Shown: positions 1-10,242 of the stretch, one piece after another
How positions within the stretch are numbered: position 1 is the first letter of the stretch
Layout: every line of letters begins with the position of its first letter
From: Butyrivibrio sp.
GTDB taxonomy: Bacteria; Bacillota; Clostridia; Lachnospirales; Lachnospiraceae
Length of the DNA: 64,000 nucleotides
Assembly: GCA_015056575.1 (NCBI GenBank)
Contig: SVGA01000008.1
Span: 1-64,000 of the forward strand
Reading direction: 5' to 3'
Notes under the pieces: model-generated
The model's input: the letters and a program-made list of their open reading frames with translations, nothing else
Told to the model about the DNA's origin: nothing
Database searches by the model: none
Translations under genes and position numbers: made by a program

Positions 1-107
1 AGAATACACAACTGTCCAGGAAATAGCAGACTTCACAGAACTGATAAAGATACTTATGACACAACCATGAGGAACAATTTAAAGGCTTTTGCGATAAGGT
101 GGCAAAA

Positions 108-459
108 ATGAGAAAGAAACTGGTTTTAGCACTGATTATGATGTCAGCTGTCTTATCGTTTACGGCATGTGCTTCGTCCGGAAGCACCGGAGGGAGATAA
201 AGCTACACTGGCAGAGCAGATAAATGCATTCAGGACAGAATTGTTCTACAAGCTCATCAATAATGAAACTGAGATCAAAATCCAGATAGGCAGCCAGGAG
301 ATGAGCATAAAGGAATGGGATAAAGAACTTGAGACTATTCACGAAGCACTTCTGGAGAAAGAAGAAAAGCAGTCTGAAAAAGAGCAGGAAGAACGGATCA
401 GGAAGCTTTTTGAAGATAGAAACGCAAATGAAGAAATGACTAATGTGGTTGGCGCATAA
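108..459 (+). pseudogene. Putative lipoprotein gene split by a frameshift: signal peptide/lipobox frame (108-200) and body frame (169-459)
   Basis: Frame from ATG 108 reads MRKKLVLALIMMSAVLSFTACASSGSTGGR*, a lipoprotein signal; the charged body continues in another frame (169-459). Confidence 0.5.
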
Positions 460-625
460 TTTACGCCATTGAAAAAGCGTCCCCAAATGTCACCCAGATG
501 ACACCCAAATGGTAGTTTCCATGCGATTTTGGGCATGATATTATTATAATGAGCCAAGGAATGAACGAGAGAACAAAATCGATTCATTCTTTGGTTTTTC
601 TTTTGCAAAAGAATAACTGTTGTGA

Positions 626-664
626 AGCGCTGCTTCCGGTATCTGTACCGGGGTGGCGCTTTTA
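626..664 (+). terminator. Hairpin with short T tract
   Basis: AGCGC..CCGGTA TCTG TACCGG..GCGCTTTT. Confidence 0.45.
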
Positions 665-679
665 TTAAAGATGCTACAC

Positions 680-718
680 AAAAAGAACCGGAAGCGCCTA
701 AAACAAGGCATTTCCGGA
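680..718 (-). terminator. Terminator downstream of the tRNA gene
   Basis: Reverse strand CCGGAAATGCCTTGTTTTAGGCGCTTCCGG followed by TTCTTTTTG. Confidence 0.6.
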
Positions 719-731
719 ACTTTAACCTTAG

Positions 732-805
732 TAGCGAGAGGGGGACTTGAACCCTCGACACCGCGGGTATGAACCGCGTGCTCTAGCCAGCTGAGCTATC
801 TCGCC
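732..805 (-). tRNA. tRNA with CAU anticodon (Met or Ile2 type)
   Basis: Reverse strand GGCGAGATAGCTCAGCTGGCTAGAGCACGCGGTTCATACCCGCGGTGTCGAGGGTTCAAGTCCCCCTCTCGCTA; cloverleaf, anticodon loop TTCATAC. Confidence 0.9.
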
Positions 806-983
806 ATATTCATTCGGGAGTGACTGCTTGTCACAGCCGACTAAGATAATATACCGCGAAGAAAGCATGTTGTCAACACAAAAATTAAAATTTTCGGAAG
901 TTATCCCGGGGAGTGATTCGCGTACACTTTTTATTGTAAAATATAGATATGTAATGAAGTTAACAACAAGGAGGAAACAATGC

Positions 984-2288
984 ATGTGGGCTTATGAAAC
1001 TTCTTTTTATCAGATATATCCCCTGGGATTTTGCGGAGCTCCGTTTGAGAACGACGGTAAGCTTGAACACAGGATTCTGAAGGTCATCGACTGGATCCCG
1101 CATCTTGAAAAGCTGGGAGTTGGAGCAGTGCTCTTTAATCCTGTATTTGAGTCCGATACCCATGGCTACAACACCAGGGACTACAGGAAGATCGATGTGC
1201 GCCTTGGAACCAACGCTGACTTCAAGAAGGTCTGCAAGGCTCTCCACAAGAAGGGAATAAAGGTTGTACTCGACGGTGTGTTCAACCATGCGGGCCGTGG
1301 ATTCTTCGGCTTTAAGGATGTTCTTGAAAAGAAATGGGATTCCCCCTACAAGGACTGGTTTCATATAAGCTTTGACGGAAACAGCAATTATAATGACGGT
1401 CTGTGGTATGAGGGGTGGGAAGGCAATTTCGATCTTGTAAAGCTTAATCTTCGAAATCCTGCGGTTACCGATTATCTTATGGAAAGCGTCAAATACTGGA
1501 TCGACGAGTTCGGTATTGACGGTCTTCGCCTTGACGTGGCTTACTGCGTAGAGACTGATTTCCTAAGGCACCTTCGTCATGAGACCGCTGCCTGGAAAGA
1601 TGACTTCTTCCTTATGGGAGAGATGATAGGCGGTGACTACAACCGCATCATGGGGGATGAACTGTGCCACAGCGCTACCAACTATGAGTGCTACAAGGGC
1701 ATGTTTTCTGCCATGAACAGTATGAATATGTTTGAGATAATCCATTCTCTGCTTCGTCAGTTCGGACCGGAGAACTGGACATTGTACAAGGGAAGGCACC
1801 TTCTGAGCTTTGTTGACAATCACGATGTCAGCAGGATTGCGAGCACACTGAATAATCCGAATCACTTAAAGCTCATTTATACAATGATGTTTGGCATGCC
1901 CGGAATCCCCACCATTTACTACGGAAGTGAGTGGGGCGAAAAGGCTGATAAAAAACAGGGAGATCCGGCTCTAAGGCCCTGCTTTGAGAGTCCGAAGTGG
2001 AATGACCTCACAGACCACATATCGGCGCTGTGCAAGGCGCAGAGCGGCTCAAAAGCGCTTAACTACGGCGGTTTCAGATCTCTTGTGCTTACAAACCGCC
2101 AATGTATTTTTGAGAGAGAAGCAGATGGTGACAGGGTCCTTGTTGTGATAAATGCTGACGAGAATTCCTACCACGCTCATTTTGACGCAAGAGCCGGAAG
2201 GGCGAGGGACCTTATTACGGGCAAAGAGATAGATTTCGGCGGAGGTCTTGAGATTCCGGGATACACTTCCTACCTGCTTCAGATTTAG
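984..2288 (+). CDS. Alpha-amylase family (GH13) glycosidase
   Basis: FYQIYPLGF, GIKVVLDGVFNHAG, GIDGLRLDVAYCV, GEM and FVDNHDVSR motifs; AAGGAGG upstream of ATG 984. Confidence 0.88.
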   Translation: MWAYETSFYQIYPLGFCGAPFENDGKLEHRILKVIDWIPHLEKLGVGAVLFNPVFESDTHGYNTRDYRKIDVRLGTNADFKKVCKALHKKGIKVVLDGVFNHAGRGFFGFKDVLEKKWDSPYKDWFHISFDGNSNYNDGLWYEGWEGNFDLVKLNLRNPAVTDYLMESVKYWIDEFGIDGLRLDVAYCVETDFLRHLRHETAAWKDDFFLMGEMIGGDYNRIMGDELCHSATNYECYKGMFSAMNSMNMFEIIHSLLRQFGPENWTLYKGRHLLSFVDNHDVSRIASTLNNPNHLKLIYTMMFGMPGIPTIYYGSEWGEKADKKQGDPALRPCFESPKWNDLTDHISALCKAQSGSKALNYGGFRSLVLTNRQCIFEREADGDRVLVVINADENSYHAHFDARAGRARDLITGKEIDFGGGLEIPGYTSYLLQI

Positions 2289-2329
2289 TTAAAGTTGTTG
2301 TTGAATGCTTATTGTAATATAATAAATTT

Positions 2330-4240
2330 ATGGAAATACGCACACCTATTATTGCAATAATGGTATTAACAATATTGGTTCTTGTTTATATGAGGAACTC
2401 TATGCCTCAGGTTTTTTCTACCAGGGTGTTCTTCCTCTTTATTGTTGCGGCCTATATTAATATTATTTGTGAGATAGTAGAGTGTGCTGTTTTTTTGTAT
2501 CTGGTTAACGTTAACAGTGAGTTTTCCTCTTTGAAACGAACGTCCCAGAACCTGTACGTGGCATCACTTCTGGTATGTGCAGCAATTATATCGGTGTATG
2601 TTTACGCCAAGATCAAGTACGGCAGGAGAGTGAGAAAAGAAGTTGTAGCTTTTATATGCACTCCGGCTGTAATAGGGATCATCGTTATAATGGTCAGCAG
2701 GGTTTACTACGCCACCAATGATTTTGGAGACTATTACAATACCGGTCCCGGAATAACCTTTTGCTATCTGATCGGTTTTCTTTATATCTTCGCGACCATG
2801 GTAATTGCGACAGCCTACAGAAAAAGGCTGAACAAGAACGACGCCAGGGCAATAATCCTGGGACTTGTCATGTGGGCTATTCTGGCTCTTTTCCAGTTTG
2901 GATATAAGGGACTTCAGGTCTCATCCATAGCGATCATGCTTATGGCTCTGACTCTTTTCCTGACCATGGAGAACCCCAGGGAATATTATGAGAAGAGCAT
3001 ACCAAAGATCAGAAATAGGGATGCCTTCCAGATGGTTCTTATGGATCGGTTTTGCTACAGAAACCATTTTTTCATAGCATCCGTTATATTTACAGGCAAG
3101 ACCAATGTCCTTTCGGGAGAGGACAGGCAGGCGTTTTATGACCTTCAATCCGGAGTGGCACAAATGGCAGACATGTGCATAGGAGAGGCAGCATATCTTT
3201 CCAACTGGAACACCTTGAGCTTTTTCATCACGGATCCTGCGAAGGTTGAATCCCTTATGTCAATGGTAAACAACTACAAGGATGAAGTGGCTAATTACAA
3301 GCTCACCTTTTCGATCCTGGAAATACCAAAGAACACCTCACAGTTTGATGAGGCATTGCAGGCTCTGACTTATGTTTCTCAGGAATACGTGCTTGCCCAG
3401 TCATCTCCGAATCTTGTTATAGATGAGAAGATAATCGATAAGATGTCTTACAGAAACACCATAGAGGATGTGGTAAGGCAGGCTATCAAAGATAAGGCCT
3501 TTGACGTATACTATCAGCCTATATTAAGCGTTGCGGATGGGAAATTCCGTTCGGCTGAGGCTTTGGTAAGACTAAGAAGCCCAAGCACGGAAAGCTTTAT
3601 TTCTCCCGAGGATTTCATTCCCATAGCGGAACAATGCGGTCTGGTTCAGGATATTGACGATCTGGTATTTGAAAAAGTCTGCTCCTTCATTGACAGGGAG
3701 GACATTTCAGATTACGGGATAAAGAGAATCGAAGTTAACCTTTCAGGCAATGAGGTTGTGGACCGTCAGACCTTCGGAAGGCTGAGGGCCAAGATGGAGA
3801 AGTACCGCATTCCGCCGGATTTTATCAACTTTGAGATCACCGAGACGGCATACATCAACAACGACGAAGTGTTCAAGGACAACGTCAGAAAACTTAAAGA
3901 ACTTGGCAGCTCTTTTTCCATGGATGATTTCGGATCCGGATATTCAAATCTTCTGGAACTTCTTAAGATGGATTACGTACTGGTCAAGATGGACAAAGAA
4001 TTCATCTGGAACTGCCTGGATAAGAATAAGCCCGAGAACCTGAGGATGCTGGAATACTCCATAAGCTTCCTTAAGGATTACGGACTTCATGTGCTGGCTG
4101 AGGGAATTGAAACCCTGGAGCAGGCGCAGACCCTGATAGATTTTGGAGTTGAGTATCTGCAGGGATTTTATTATTCGAAACCGCTTCCCGAGAGCGAATA
4201 TATTGAGTTTCTCAAGGTACAGAAAGGAGACAGACAATGA
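2330..4240 (+). CDS. Membrane protein with C-terminal EAL (c-di-GMP phosphodiesterase) domain; preceding region looks like a degenerate GGDEF
   Basis: Multiple TM segments; EALVRL, EVNLSGNE, FEITETA, MDDFGSGYSNL, LAEGIET, LQGFYYSKPLP motifs. Confidence 0.88.
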   Translation: MEIRTPIIAIMVLTILVLVYMRNSMPQVFSTRVFFLFIVAAYINIICEIVECAVFLYLVNVNSEFSSLKRTSQNLYVASLLVCAAIISVYVYAKIKYGRRVRKEVVAFICTPAVIGIIVIMVSRVYYATNDFGDYYNTGPGITFCYLIGFLYIFATMVIATAYRKRLNKNDARAIILGLVMWAILALFQFGYKGLQVSSIAIMLMALTLFLTMENPREYYEKSIPKIRNRDAFQMVLMDRFCYRNHFFIASVIFTGKTNVLSGEDRQAFYDLQSGVAQMADMCIGEAAYLSNWNTLSFFITDPAKVESLMSMVNNYKDEVANYKLTFSILEIPKNTSQFDEALQALTYVSQEYVLAQSSPNLVIDEKIIDKMSYRNTIEDVVRQAIKDKAFDVYYQPILSVADGKFRSAEALVRLRSPSTESFISPEDFIPIAEQCGLVQDIDDLVFEKVCSFIDREDISDYGIKRIEVNLSGNEVVDRQTFGRLRAKMEKYRIPPDFINFEITETAYINNDEVFKDNVRKLKELGSSFSMDDFGSGYSNLLELLKMDYVLVKMDKEFIWNCLDKNKPENLRMLEYSISFLKDYGLHVLAEGIETLEQAQTLIDFGVEYLQGFYYSKPLPESEYIEFLKVQKGDRQ

Positions 4241-4674
4241 ACGAAGGACTCTATGAGGCAGTTTTTTGCTACGGAGAGAACAAGGTTGACCCCTTTGCAA
4301 AGACCTGTGTGGATTTTGACAGGATCATCGGCGACATGAAACTGGTGGGGTACGAGCTCAATTCATTTAACATTGCTCATCATATCATGCTTGAGCAGAT
4401 CGATTCCATGATCAGGACCAAGGGTAAGATCATTGAAGAGACCATGGACCTGGAAAACAGAGACGAATTCTGCCGGAATAAATACGGTCTTTCCTTCAAG
4501 GATATTGATGCGCTGGATCCCAGGAACGACATCGAGTGCGATATCAAGAGCGGAAAGGTTATCTACTACCTCACTCACGAAGCGAAGTACAAAGAAGCCC
4601 AGTATTCTGTACTCTTTAAGAAATCCTTCGATGCCTTCACGCAGAAGACCGGCTTTGAGTATGTGAGCCAGTAA
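4237..4674 (+). CDS. Hypothetical protein, translationally coupled to the EAL gene
   Basis: 145-aa ORF overlapping the upstream stop (ATGA), AGAAAGGAG upstream. Confidence 0.7.
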   Translation: MNEGLYEAVFCYGENKVDPFAKTCVDFDRIIGDMKLVGYELNSFNIAHHIMLEQIDSMIRTKGKIIEETMDLENRDEFCRNKYGLSFKDIDALDPRNDIECDIKSGKVIYYLTHEAKYKEAQYSVLFKKSFDAFTQKTGFEYVSQ

Positions 4675-4685
4675 AGGAAAAAGAA

Positions 4686-5225
4686 ATGGTGCTTGAAACC
4701 GACAGATTGATACTTAGAGGCTGGAGAGACGATGATGCCCCCAGCCTCTTTGAATATGCAAAAGATGAGAGAGTAGGGCCTGTTGCAGGCTGGGAAGTCC
4801 ACAAGAGTGTATCCTACAGCAGAGCGGTGATAAGAACTATTCTTGGGAGAGGGGAAACCTATGCCATCTGTCTTAAGGGCACGGACAAGCCGATCGGCAG
4901 TATAGGGCTGGTGCTTAAAGGAAGCCCCGAAAGACCGTTGGGGCCGGGGGAGGCAGAGCTTGGATACTGGCTGGGAGTTCCTTTCTGGGGGAAAGGCTTT
5001 GCCACTGAAGCGGGAAAAGAGCTGGTGAGACACGGTTTTACCGATCTTAAGCTCAAAGGCATTTTCTGCTGCTATTTCGAGGGTAACTTAAGGTCGCAAA
5101 AAGTGCAGATCAAATGCGGGTTCAAACCCCATCACGTAAACCCGGACTGTTATATCCCCATGCTGGGACAGACTCGTGTGGAATACATAAACTACCTGGC
5201 TTTTGATGACTGGAAGGGCTTATAA
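4686..5225 (+). CDS. GNAT acetyltransferase (RimJ/RimL-like)
   Basis: MVLETDRLILRGWRDDD, ELGYWLGVPFWGKGFATEA. Confidence 0.85.
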   Translation: MVLETDRLILRGWRDDDAPSLFEYAKDERVGPVAGWEVHKSVSYSRAVIRTILGRGETYAICLKGTDKPIGSIGLVLKGSPERPLGPGEAELGYWLGVPFWGKGFATEAGKELVRHGFTDLKLKGIFCCYFEGNLRSQKVQIKCGFKPHHVNPDCYIPMLGQTRVEYINYLAFDDWKGL

Positions 5226-5262
5226 AAATCACAAAAAAGTCACACTTTTTATGGACTTAAAT

Positions 5263-5292
5263 ATTACAAAAATTGTAATAATGTGATATAAT
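5263..5292 (+). promoter_or_regulatory. Promoter (TTACAA-N17-TATAAT) overlapped by palindrome ATTACAA-AAA-TTGTAAT
   Basis: Perfect 7-bp inverted repeat at 5263-5279; -10 at 5287-5292. Confidence 0.6.
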
Positions 5293-5380
5293 AAATCTTG
5301 TTCCTGTCAATGAAAGCACTTACTTTAGAAGCGCTTTTATGTCGGTATTGCGTATAGTTTTGTTTGTAAGGAGGAACAAG

Positions 5381-5899
5381 ATGCTGGGAATTGGTGAGTG
5401 CGTGATTTACGGAAGTCATGGTTTATGCAGAGTGCAGGATATTCTGGTGCCTTCTTTCCTTGAGAGAGGCAAAGAGAAGGAGTACTACCAGATGGAGTCT
5501 GCGGTAAATACAGGAAGTGTACTTTATGTTCCGGTGGACGGAGCAGAGGACAAGGTCAGAGAAGTCATTGCAGCTGATGAGGCCGAGGATCTTATCGAGG
5601 AGATCGAGGCAGCTCCTGAGCTGGAGCTCCCCGAAGGCAAGAAGGCAGAGCCTGCCATTATGGAGGTTATCAAGAGGAATCTTACCGATGAGATGATGAG
5701 CCTTGTGAAATCTCTTCGCAAGATCAAGGCAGTAAGAGAGGCACATGGTAAGAAGTTCGCCGCTCTTAATGAGAAGTACCTCAACATGGCTGAGAAGCTG
5801 CTTTATACAGAGCTTGCATTTTCCCTTAAGTCCGATAAGGACGTGATCAAGAGAAGAGTTCTGGACGAACTTTCACAGCTGCCTTTGGAAACCGCATAA
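5381..5899 (+). CDS. CarD/CdnL family transcriptional regulator
   Basis: MLGIGECVIYGSHGLCRVQDI, EYYQM, VPVD; RBS AAGGAGG before ATG 5381. Confidence 0.85.
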   Translation: MLGIGECVIYGSHGLCRVQDILVPSFLERGKEKEYYQMESAVNTGSVLYVPVDGAEDKVREVIAADEAEDLIEEIEAAPELELPEGKKAEPAIMEVIKRNLTDEMMSLVKSLRKIKAVREAHGKKFAALNEKYLNMAEKLLYTELAFSLKSDKDVIKRRVLDELSQLPLETA

Positions 5900-5913
5900 A
5901 TTCGCATAAATTA

Positions 5914-5946
5914 GGGAGACTGCTTAATGCAGTCTCTATTTTTTTG
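5914..5946 (+). terminator. Rho-independent terminator
   Basis: GAGACTGC-ttaat-GCAGTCTC followed by ATTTTTTT. Confidence 0.8.
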
Positions 5947-5962
5947 TGGTACAATGTGTTCT

Positions 5963-7162
5963 ATGGTTAAAACAAGAGAGATTTATTACGAAGACGCATA
6001 TATATCTGAATTTGACGCCACTGTTCTTGAATGTACCCAAAGGGACAAGGGCGGATTTTCTCTGATCCTTGATGCCACAGCCTTTTTTCCCGAGCAGGGA
6101 GGACAGAGCAGCGACATCGGAACTTTAAAAGCCTCTGATGCGGCGCAGGTTTCTGTCTCCCACACCGCCATAAAGGACGGTATCATAAGCCATATAACCG
6201 ATGCTCCTATAGAACCCGGAAGCAGGGTTCATGGCGTTATCGACTGGGAGCACCGCTTCTCCAATATGCAGCAGCATACCGGAGAGCATATTTTTTCGGG
6301 GATTGTCAACACCAGGTTTGGATACGACAATGTGGGCTTTCATCTTAGCGACTCGGAAGTTACCATGGACTACAGCGGCCCTATGAGCGGTGAAGATATC
6401 AAAGCGATAGAGCTTGCGGTTAATGAAGCCATCTGGCAGAATGTTGCCGTAAGATGCGAGTTTCCCACAGATGAAGAATTGGAGAGCATAGATTACAGAA
6501 GTAAAAAAGAGCTTTCCGGTCAGATCCGCATCGTGACTGTGGAGGGCTATGATGTATGCGCCTGCTGCGCACCCCATGTTCTAAGGACAGGAGAGATTGG
6601 ACTTCTTAAGGTCATCAGCTGCCAGAATTACAAGGGCGGTGTAAGAGTCAGTATTCTATGCGGCAAAAGAGCTATGGATTACCTTTCAGACTGCCAGAAA
6701 CTGGTAAGCGAACTCACAGGCTTTTTTACCACGGAGAGCTCCAAAGTTATGGATGCCGTTATACGGCAGAAGGATGAGATATATGAACTGAAGGGTAGAC
6801 TTTCAGAAACGGCACAGAAGCTTCTCAAGTACGAGGTGGATGAGCTGGCAACAGCTTCTCGGAAAGATGGAGTGTTTCTTGTAAGAGACTATGTTCTTGA
6901 CGGAAACGAAATGAGAAAAACAGCCAATGCCATCACAGAGAGATTTCCCGGGATATCCGGAGTATTTGCTCCGGCCGGTAGCGGCGGCTACAGATATGTA
7001 CTTGCATCGGGAGCGTATGGCTTGAATGCCAAAGATCTGCAGCAAAGGCTCTTTGAAGCCTTCGGTGCCAAGGGCGGGGGGAGCCCACAGATGGTGCAGG
7101 GGAGTATATACTGCGATGATATAGCAGAAGTTATTAAATGGTTAGAGGAAACAAAGGTATGA
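5963..7162 (+). CDS. AlaX-like alanyl-tRNA editing protein (AlaRS editing domain plus DHHA1)
   Basis: FFPEQGGQSSD, QQHTGEHIFSG, CACCAPHV, C-terminal GGSPQMVQGS. Confidence 0.85.
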   Translation: MVKTREIYYEDAYISEFDATVLECTQRDKGGFSLILDATAFFPEQGGQSSDIGTLKASDAAQVSVSHTAIKDGIISHITDAPIEPGSRVHGVIDWEHRFSNMQQHTGEHIFSGIVNTRFGYDNVGFHLSDSEVTMDYSGPMSGEDIKAIELAVNEAIWQNVAVRCEFPTDEELESIDYRSKKELSGQIRIVTVEGYDVCACCAPHVLRTGEIGLLKVISCQNYKGGVRVSILCGKRAMDYLSDCQKLVSELTGFFTTESSKVMDAVIRQKDEIYELKGRLSETAQKLLKYEVDELATASRKDGVFLVRDYVLDGNEMRKTANAITERFPGISGVFAPAGSGGYRYVLASGAYGLNAKDLQQRLFEAFGAKGGGSPQMVQGSIYCDDIAEVIKWLEETKV

Positions 7163-7905
7163 ATGGTGGGAGTAAAAAGGTCTTCAGGCAGGGACTTGTC
7201 GACGGTATTCCGATATGCCTCGGATATATAGCTGTCTCTTTTGCTTTTGGGATTGAAGCCTCAAAGATTGGCATGACCACGTTTCAGGCGGCAATGACAT
7301 CTTTGCTTAATGTTACAAGTGCGGGGCAGTTTTCTGCTTTGGAGATAATAGCTCAAAACGGTAGCTTTATCGAACTGGCTATTCTTCAGTTTATAATCAA
7401 TCTGAGATATATGCTTATGAGCTGCGCTCTGTCCCAGAAGCTTGACAGCAATGTGGGAACTCTCCACCGAATGGGAATTTCGTATGGCGTTACCGACGAG
7501 ATATTTGCTCTGAGCGTGATGAAGAAGGGGAAGCTATATCCCGCATATTCCTACGGACTGATAGTGATCTCTGTTTTCGGCTGGGTATTCGGCACGGTTC
7601 TTGGGGCATATTCGGGACAGATCCTGCCTCAGAGGCTTATAAGCTGTCTGGGATTGGCTATTTACGGTATGTTTATTGCCATTATCATTCCTGACACCAG
7701 GACCGACAGGGCGGTTATGGCGGTTGTCCTTTCCGCTATGGGGCTTAGCACGGTGTTTACCTACGCACCTTTCCTGAAAGACCACGTGTCATCGGGCTTC
7801 AGGATAATTATAATAACGGTTGTTGTGGCTGCGGCCGCTGCCCTTATTGCTCCCAGGAACGATGAGCTTCAGATCCCGGAAGAAACAAAAGGGGGTGAAG
7901 GCTGA
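7159..7905 (+). CDS. azlC: AzlC-family branched-chain amino acid exporter subunit
   Basis: Hydrophobic; GLVDGIPICLGYIAVSFAFG, INLRYMLMS; adjacent AzlD-like gene. Confidence 0.88.
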   Translation: MNGGSKKVFRQGLVDGIPICLGYIAVSFAFGIEASKIGMTTFQAAMTSLLNVTSAGQFSALEIIAQNGSFIELAILQFIINLRYMLMSCALSQKLDSNVGTLHRMGISYGVTDEIFALSVMKKGKLYPAYSYGLIVISVFGWVFGTVLGAYSGQILPQRLISCLGLAIYGMFIAIIIPDTRTDRAVMAVVLSAMGLSTVFTYAPFLKDHVSSGFRIIIITVVVAAAAALIAPRNDELQIPEETKGGEG

Positions 7906-8219
7906 TGGCGAAGATATACCTTTACATTATCCTGATGGCAGTGGTGACTTACCTCATCAGAGCACTTCCGCTGACTTTGATCAGGAAAGAGATAAATAGC
8001 ACCTTCATCAGGTCTTTTCTCTATTATGTGCCCTATGCGACCCTGGCAGCCATGACATTTCCGGCTATCTTAAGCGCCACGGATTACCTTGTTTCGTCTG
8101 TGGTCGGCTTCATAGTGGCTTTGGTGCTGGCGTTTAACAGAAAGAGTCTGATAGTGGTGGCGGCCGCATCCTGCGGCGTGGCTTTTCTGGTTGAGCTGTT
8201 CCTGCCCTATATATTATGA
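7905..8219 (+). CDS. azlD: AzlD-family membrane protein
   Basis: 104-aa hydrophobic protein, TYLIRALPL, overlapping azlC stop (TGATG). Confidence 0.85.
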   Translation: MAKIYLYIILMAVVTYLIRALPLTLIRKEINSTFIRSFLYYVPYATLAAMTFPAILSATDYLVSSVVGFIVALVLAFNRKSLIVVAAASCGVAFLVELFLPYIL

Positions 8220-8252
8220 TAGTAATGACGATTATTCAGCGAGGTAAAATAT

Positions 8253-8777
8253 ATGCGAGTTGGAATGGGATATGATGTCCATAAACTTGTTGAAGGAAGA
8301 GATCTTATAATAGGCGGCGTGAAGATCCCTTATGAGAAGGGACTTCTTGGCCACTCCGATGCGGATGTTCTTCTCCATGCGATAATGGATGCTCTGCTTG
8401 GGGCAGCTGCCCTTGGAGATATCGGGAAGCATTTTCCTGACAGCGATGAGAAGTATAAAGGGGCCAATTCCCTTGAGCTTCTTAAGGAAGTTGCTTCGAT
8501 CATCGACAAGGAGCACTATGTGGTTGAGAACATAGATGCCACGATCATAGCTCAGGCCCCCAAGATGAGGCCTTATATAGACGAGATGCGGATCAATATA
8601 GCTCAGGCTCTGAGGATAGAGATGAACAGGGTGAATGTGAAGGCAACAACGGAAGAGGGCCTTGGATTCACCGGAAGCAAAGAGGGAATTTCCTCACAGG
8701 CCATCTGCCTTTTGTCTAAACCCACAGAGGGCAGCGACGGAGGATCTGCACGATGTACAGGCTGTGACAGAGGATGA
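8253..8777 (+). CDS. ispF: 2-C-methyl-D-erythritol 2,4-cyclodiphosphate synthase
   Basis: [59 protein letters not shown]. Confidence 0.95.
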   Translation: MRVGMGYDVHKLVEGRDLIIGGVKIPYEKGLLGHSDADVLLHAIMDALLGAAALGDIGKHFPDSDEKYKGANSLELLKEVASIIDKEHYVVENIDATIIAQAPKMRPYIDEMRINIAQALRIEMNRVNVKATTEEGLGFTGSKEGISSQAICLLSKPTEGSDGGSARCTGCDRG

Positions 8778-8817
8778 TGGCACGGTTTTTATAAATAATT
8801 ATGGCGAGGAGTAAAAA

Positions 8818-10242
8818 ATGGCACAGGATTTTAGCTTTTATAATTCACTTACAAGAAAGATAGATAAACTTGAGACCAATGAACCCGGCAAGGTGTCGAT
8901 CTACACCTGCGGACCTACGGTTTATCACTACGCACATATCGGAAATATCAGGACTTATATTATGCAGGATGCTCTGGTTAAGTCTTTAGAGTACGCAGGC
9001 TATCGGGTAAAGCGTGTCATGAACATAACCGATGTGGGCCATCTTTCATCGGATGCCGACACAGGTGAGGACAAGATGCTTGCGGGAGCAAAGAGAGAGC
9101 ACAAGTCTGTAATGGAGATTGCAAAGTTCTACACAGATGCATTCTTTAAGGATTTCAGAGCAGTGGGCAATAAAATGCCGGATGTTATTGAACCTGCCAC
9201 CAATTGCATTCCGGAGTTTATACACATGATTGAGGTTCTGCTTGAGAAGGGCTTTGCCTATCAGGCGGGTGGAAACATTTATTTTGACACCAGCAAACTG
9301 GATGATTACTATGTCTTTTCCTCAGCTCTGGAAAAAGAGCAGCTGGAAATAGGCGTAAGAGATGATGTGGAAGAGGATACCAACAAGAAGAACAAGACGG
9401 ATTTCGTTCTCTGGTTTACCAAGTCCAAGTTCGAGGACCAGGCTCTTAAGTGGGACAGCCCCTGGGGCGTCGGATACCCCGGATGGCACATTGAGTGCTC
9501 CTGCATCTCCATGAAGCATTTGGGGGATAAGCTGGATATTCACTGCGGCGGCGTGGACAATATGTTCCCTCATCACACCAACGAGATCGCTCAGTCCGAG
9601 AGCTATCTGGGACACAAGTGGTGCGGCTACTGGTTCCACAGCAATCATTTAAATGACAGAGCAGGCAAGATGTCTAAGTCCAAGGGCGCGGTTCTTACCG
9701 TATCCGTTCTCAAGGAGAAGGGCTATGATCCGCTGGTTTACAGATTCTTCTGTCTCCAGTCTCATTACCGCAAGCCTCTGGAGTTTTCCTTCGATGTCCT
9801 TGACAGCACTGCTTCTGTATACAACAAGCTTGTAAAAAGAGTCGCCGAGCTTAAGGAAGACGGCGCTGTAGATGAGAAGGTCAAGGAAGAGTTTGAGGCA
9901 AAGTTCAGAGAGACTCTCTCAAATGATCTTAACACCTCCATGGCCATCACGATCCTCTACGATGCCCTCAAGGCAGATACCAATGATGCCACAAAGCTGG
10001 CTATTGTAAAGAGTTTTGATACGGTACTTTCCCTTGATCTTGTGGGCCATGCTGCAGCTCTTTCAGAGGAGGCTGAGGTTGATCCCGAGCTTCTTAAGTA
10101 CATTGAGGAGCAGATTGCCAAAAGAACAGAGGCCAAGAAAAACAAGGACTTTGCAACAGCCGATGCAATCAGAGAGGAACTTCTTTCTAAAGGCGTAGAG
10201 ATCAAGGATACTCGCGAGGGCGTTAAATGGCAGCTGATCTGA
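8818..10242 (+). CDS. cysS: Cysteinyl-tRNA synthetase
   Basis: YTCGPTVYHYAHIGNIRTY, GWHIECSCIS, HCGGVDNMFPHHTNEIAQSE, KMSKSKG. Confidence 0.97.
   Translation: MAQDFSFYNSLTRKIDKLETNEPGKVSIYTCGPTVYHYAHIGNIRTYIMQDALVKSLEYAGYRVKRVMNITDVGHLSSDADTGEDKMLAGAKREHKSVMEIAKFYTDAFFKDFRAVGNKMPDVIEPATNCIPEFIHMIEVLLEKGFAYQAGGNIYFDTSKLDDYYVFSSALEKEQLEIGVRDDVEEDTNKKNKTDFVLWFTKSKFEDQALKWDSPWGVGYPGWHIECSCISMKHLGDKLDIHCGGVDNMFPHHTNEIAQSESYLGHKWCGYWFHSNHLNDRAGKMSKSKGAVLTVSVLKEKGYDPLVYRFFCLQSHYRKPLEFSFDVLDSTASVYNKLVKRVAELKEDGAVDEKVKEEFEAKFRETLSNDLNTSMAITILYDALKADTNDATKLAIVKSFDTVLSLDLVGHAAALSEEAEVDPELLKYIEEQIAKRTEAKKNKDFATADAIREELLSKGVEIKDTREGVKWQLI

Noticed and set aside
1-70. Possible C-terminal end of an upstream CDS (frame 2: EYTTVQEIADFTELIKILMTQP*)
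   Set aside because: Only 22 codons in the window and no recognisable family; cannot be supported.
339-761. 140-aa minus-strand ORF
   Set aside because: Overlaps the tRNA and its terminator and lies antisense to the lipoprotein frame.
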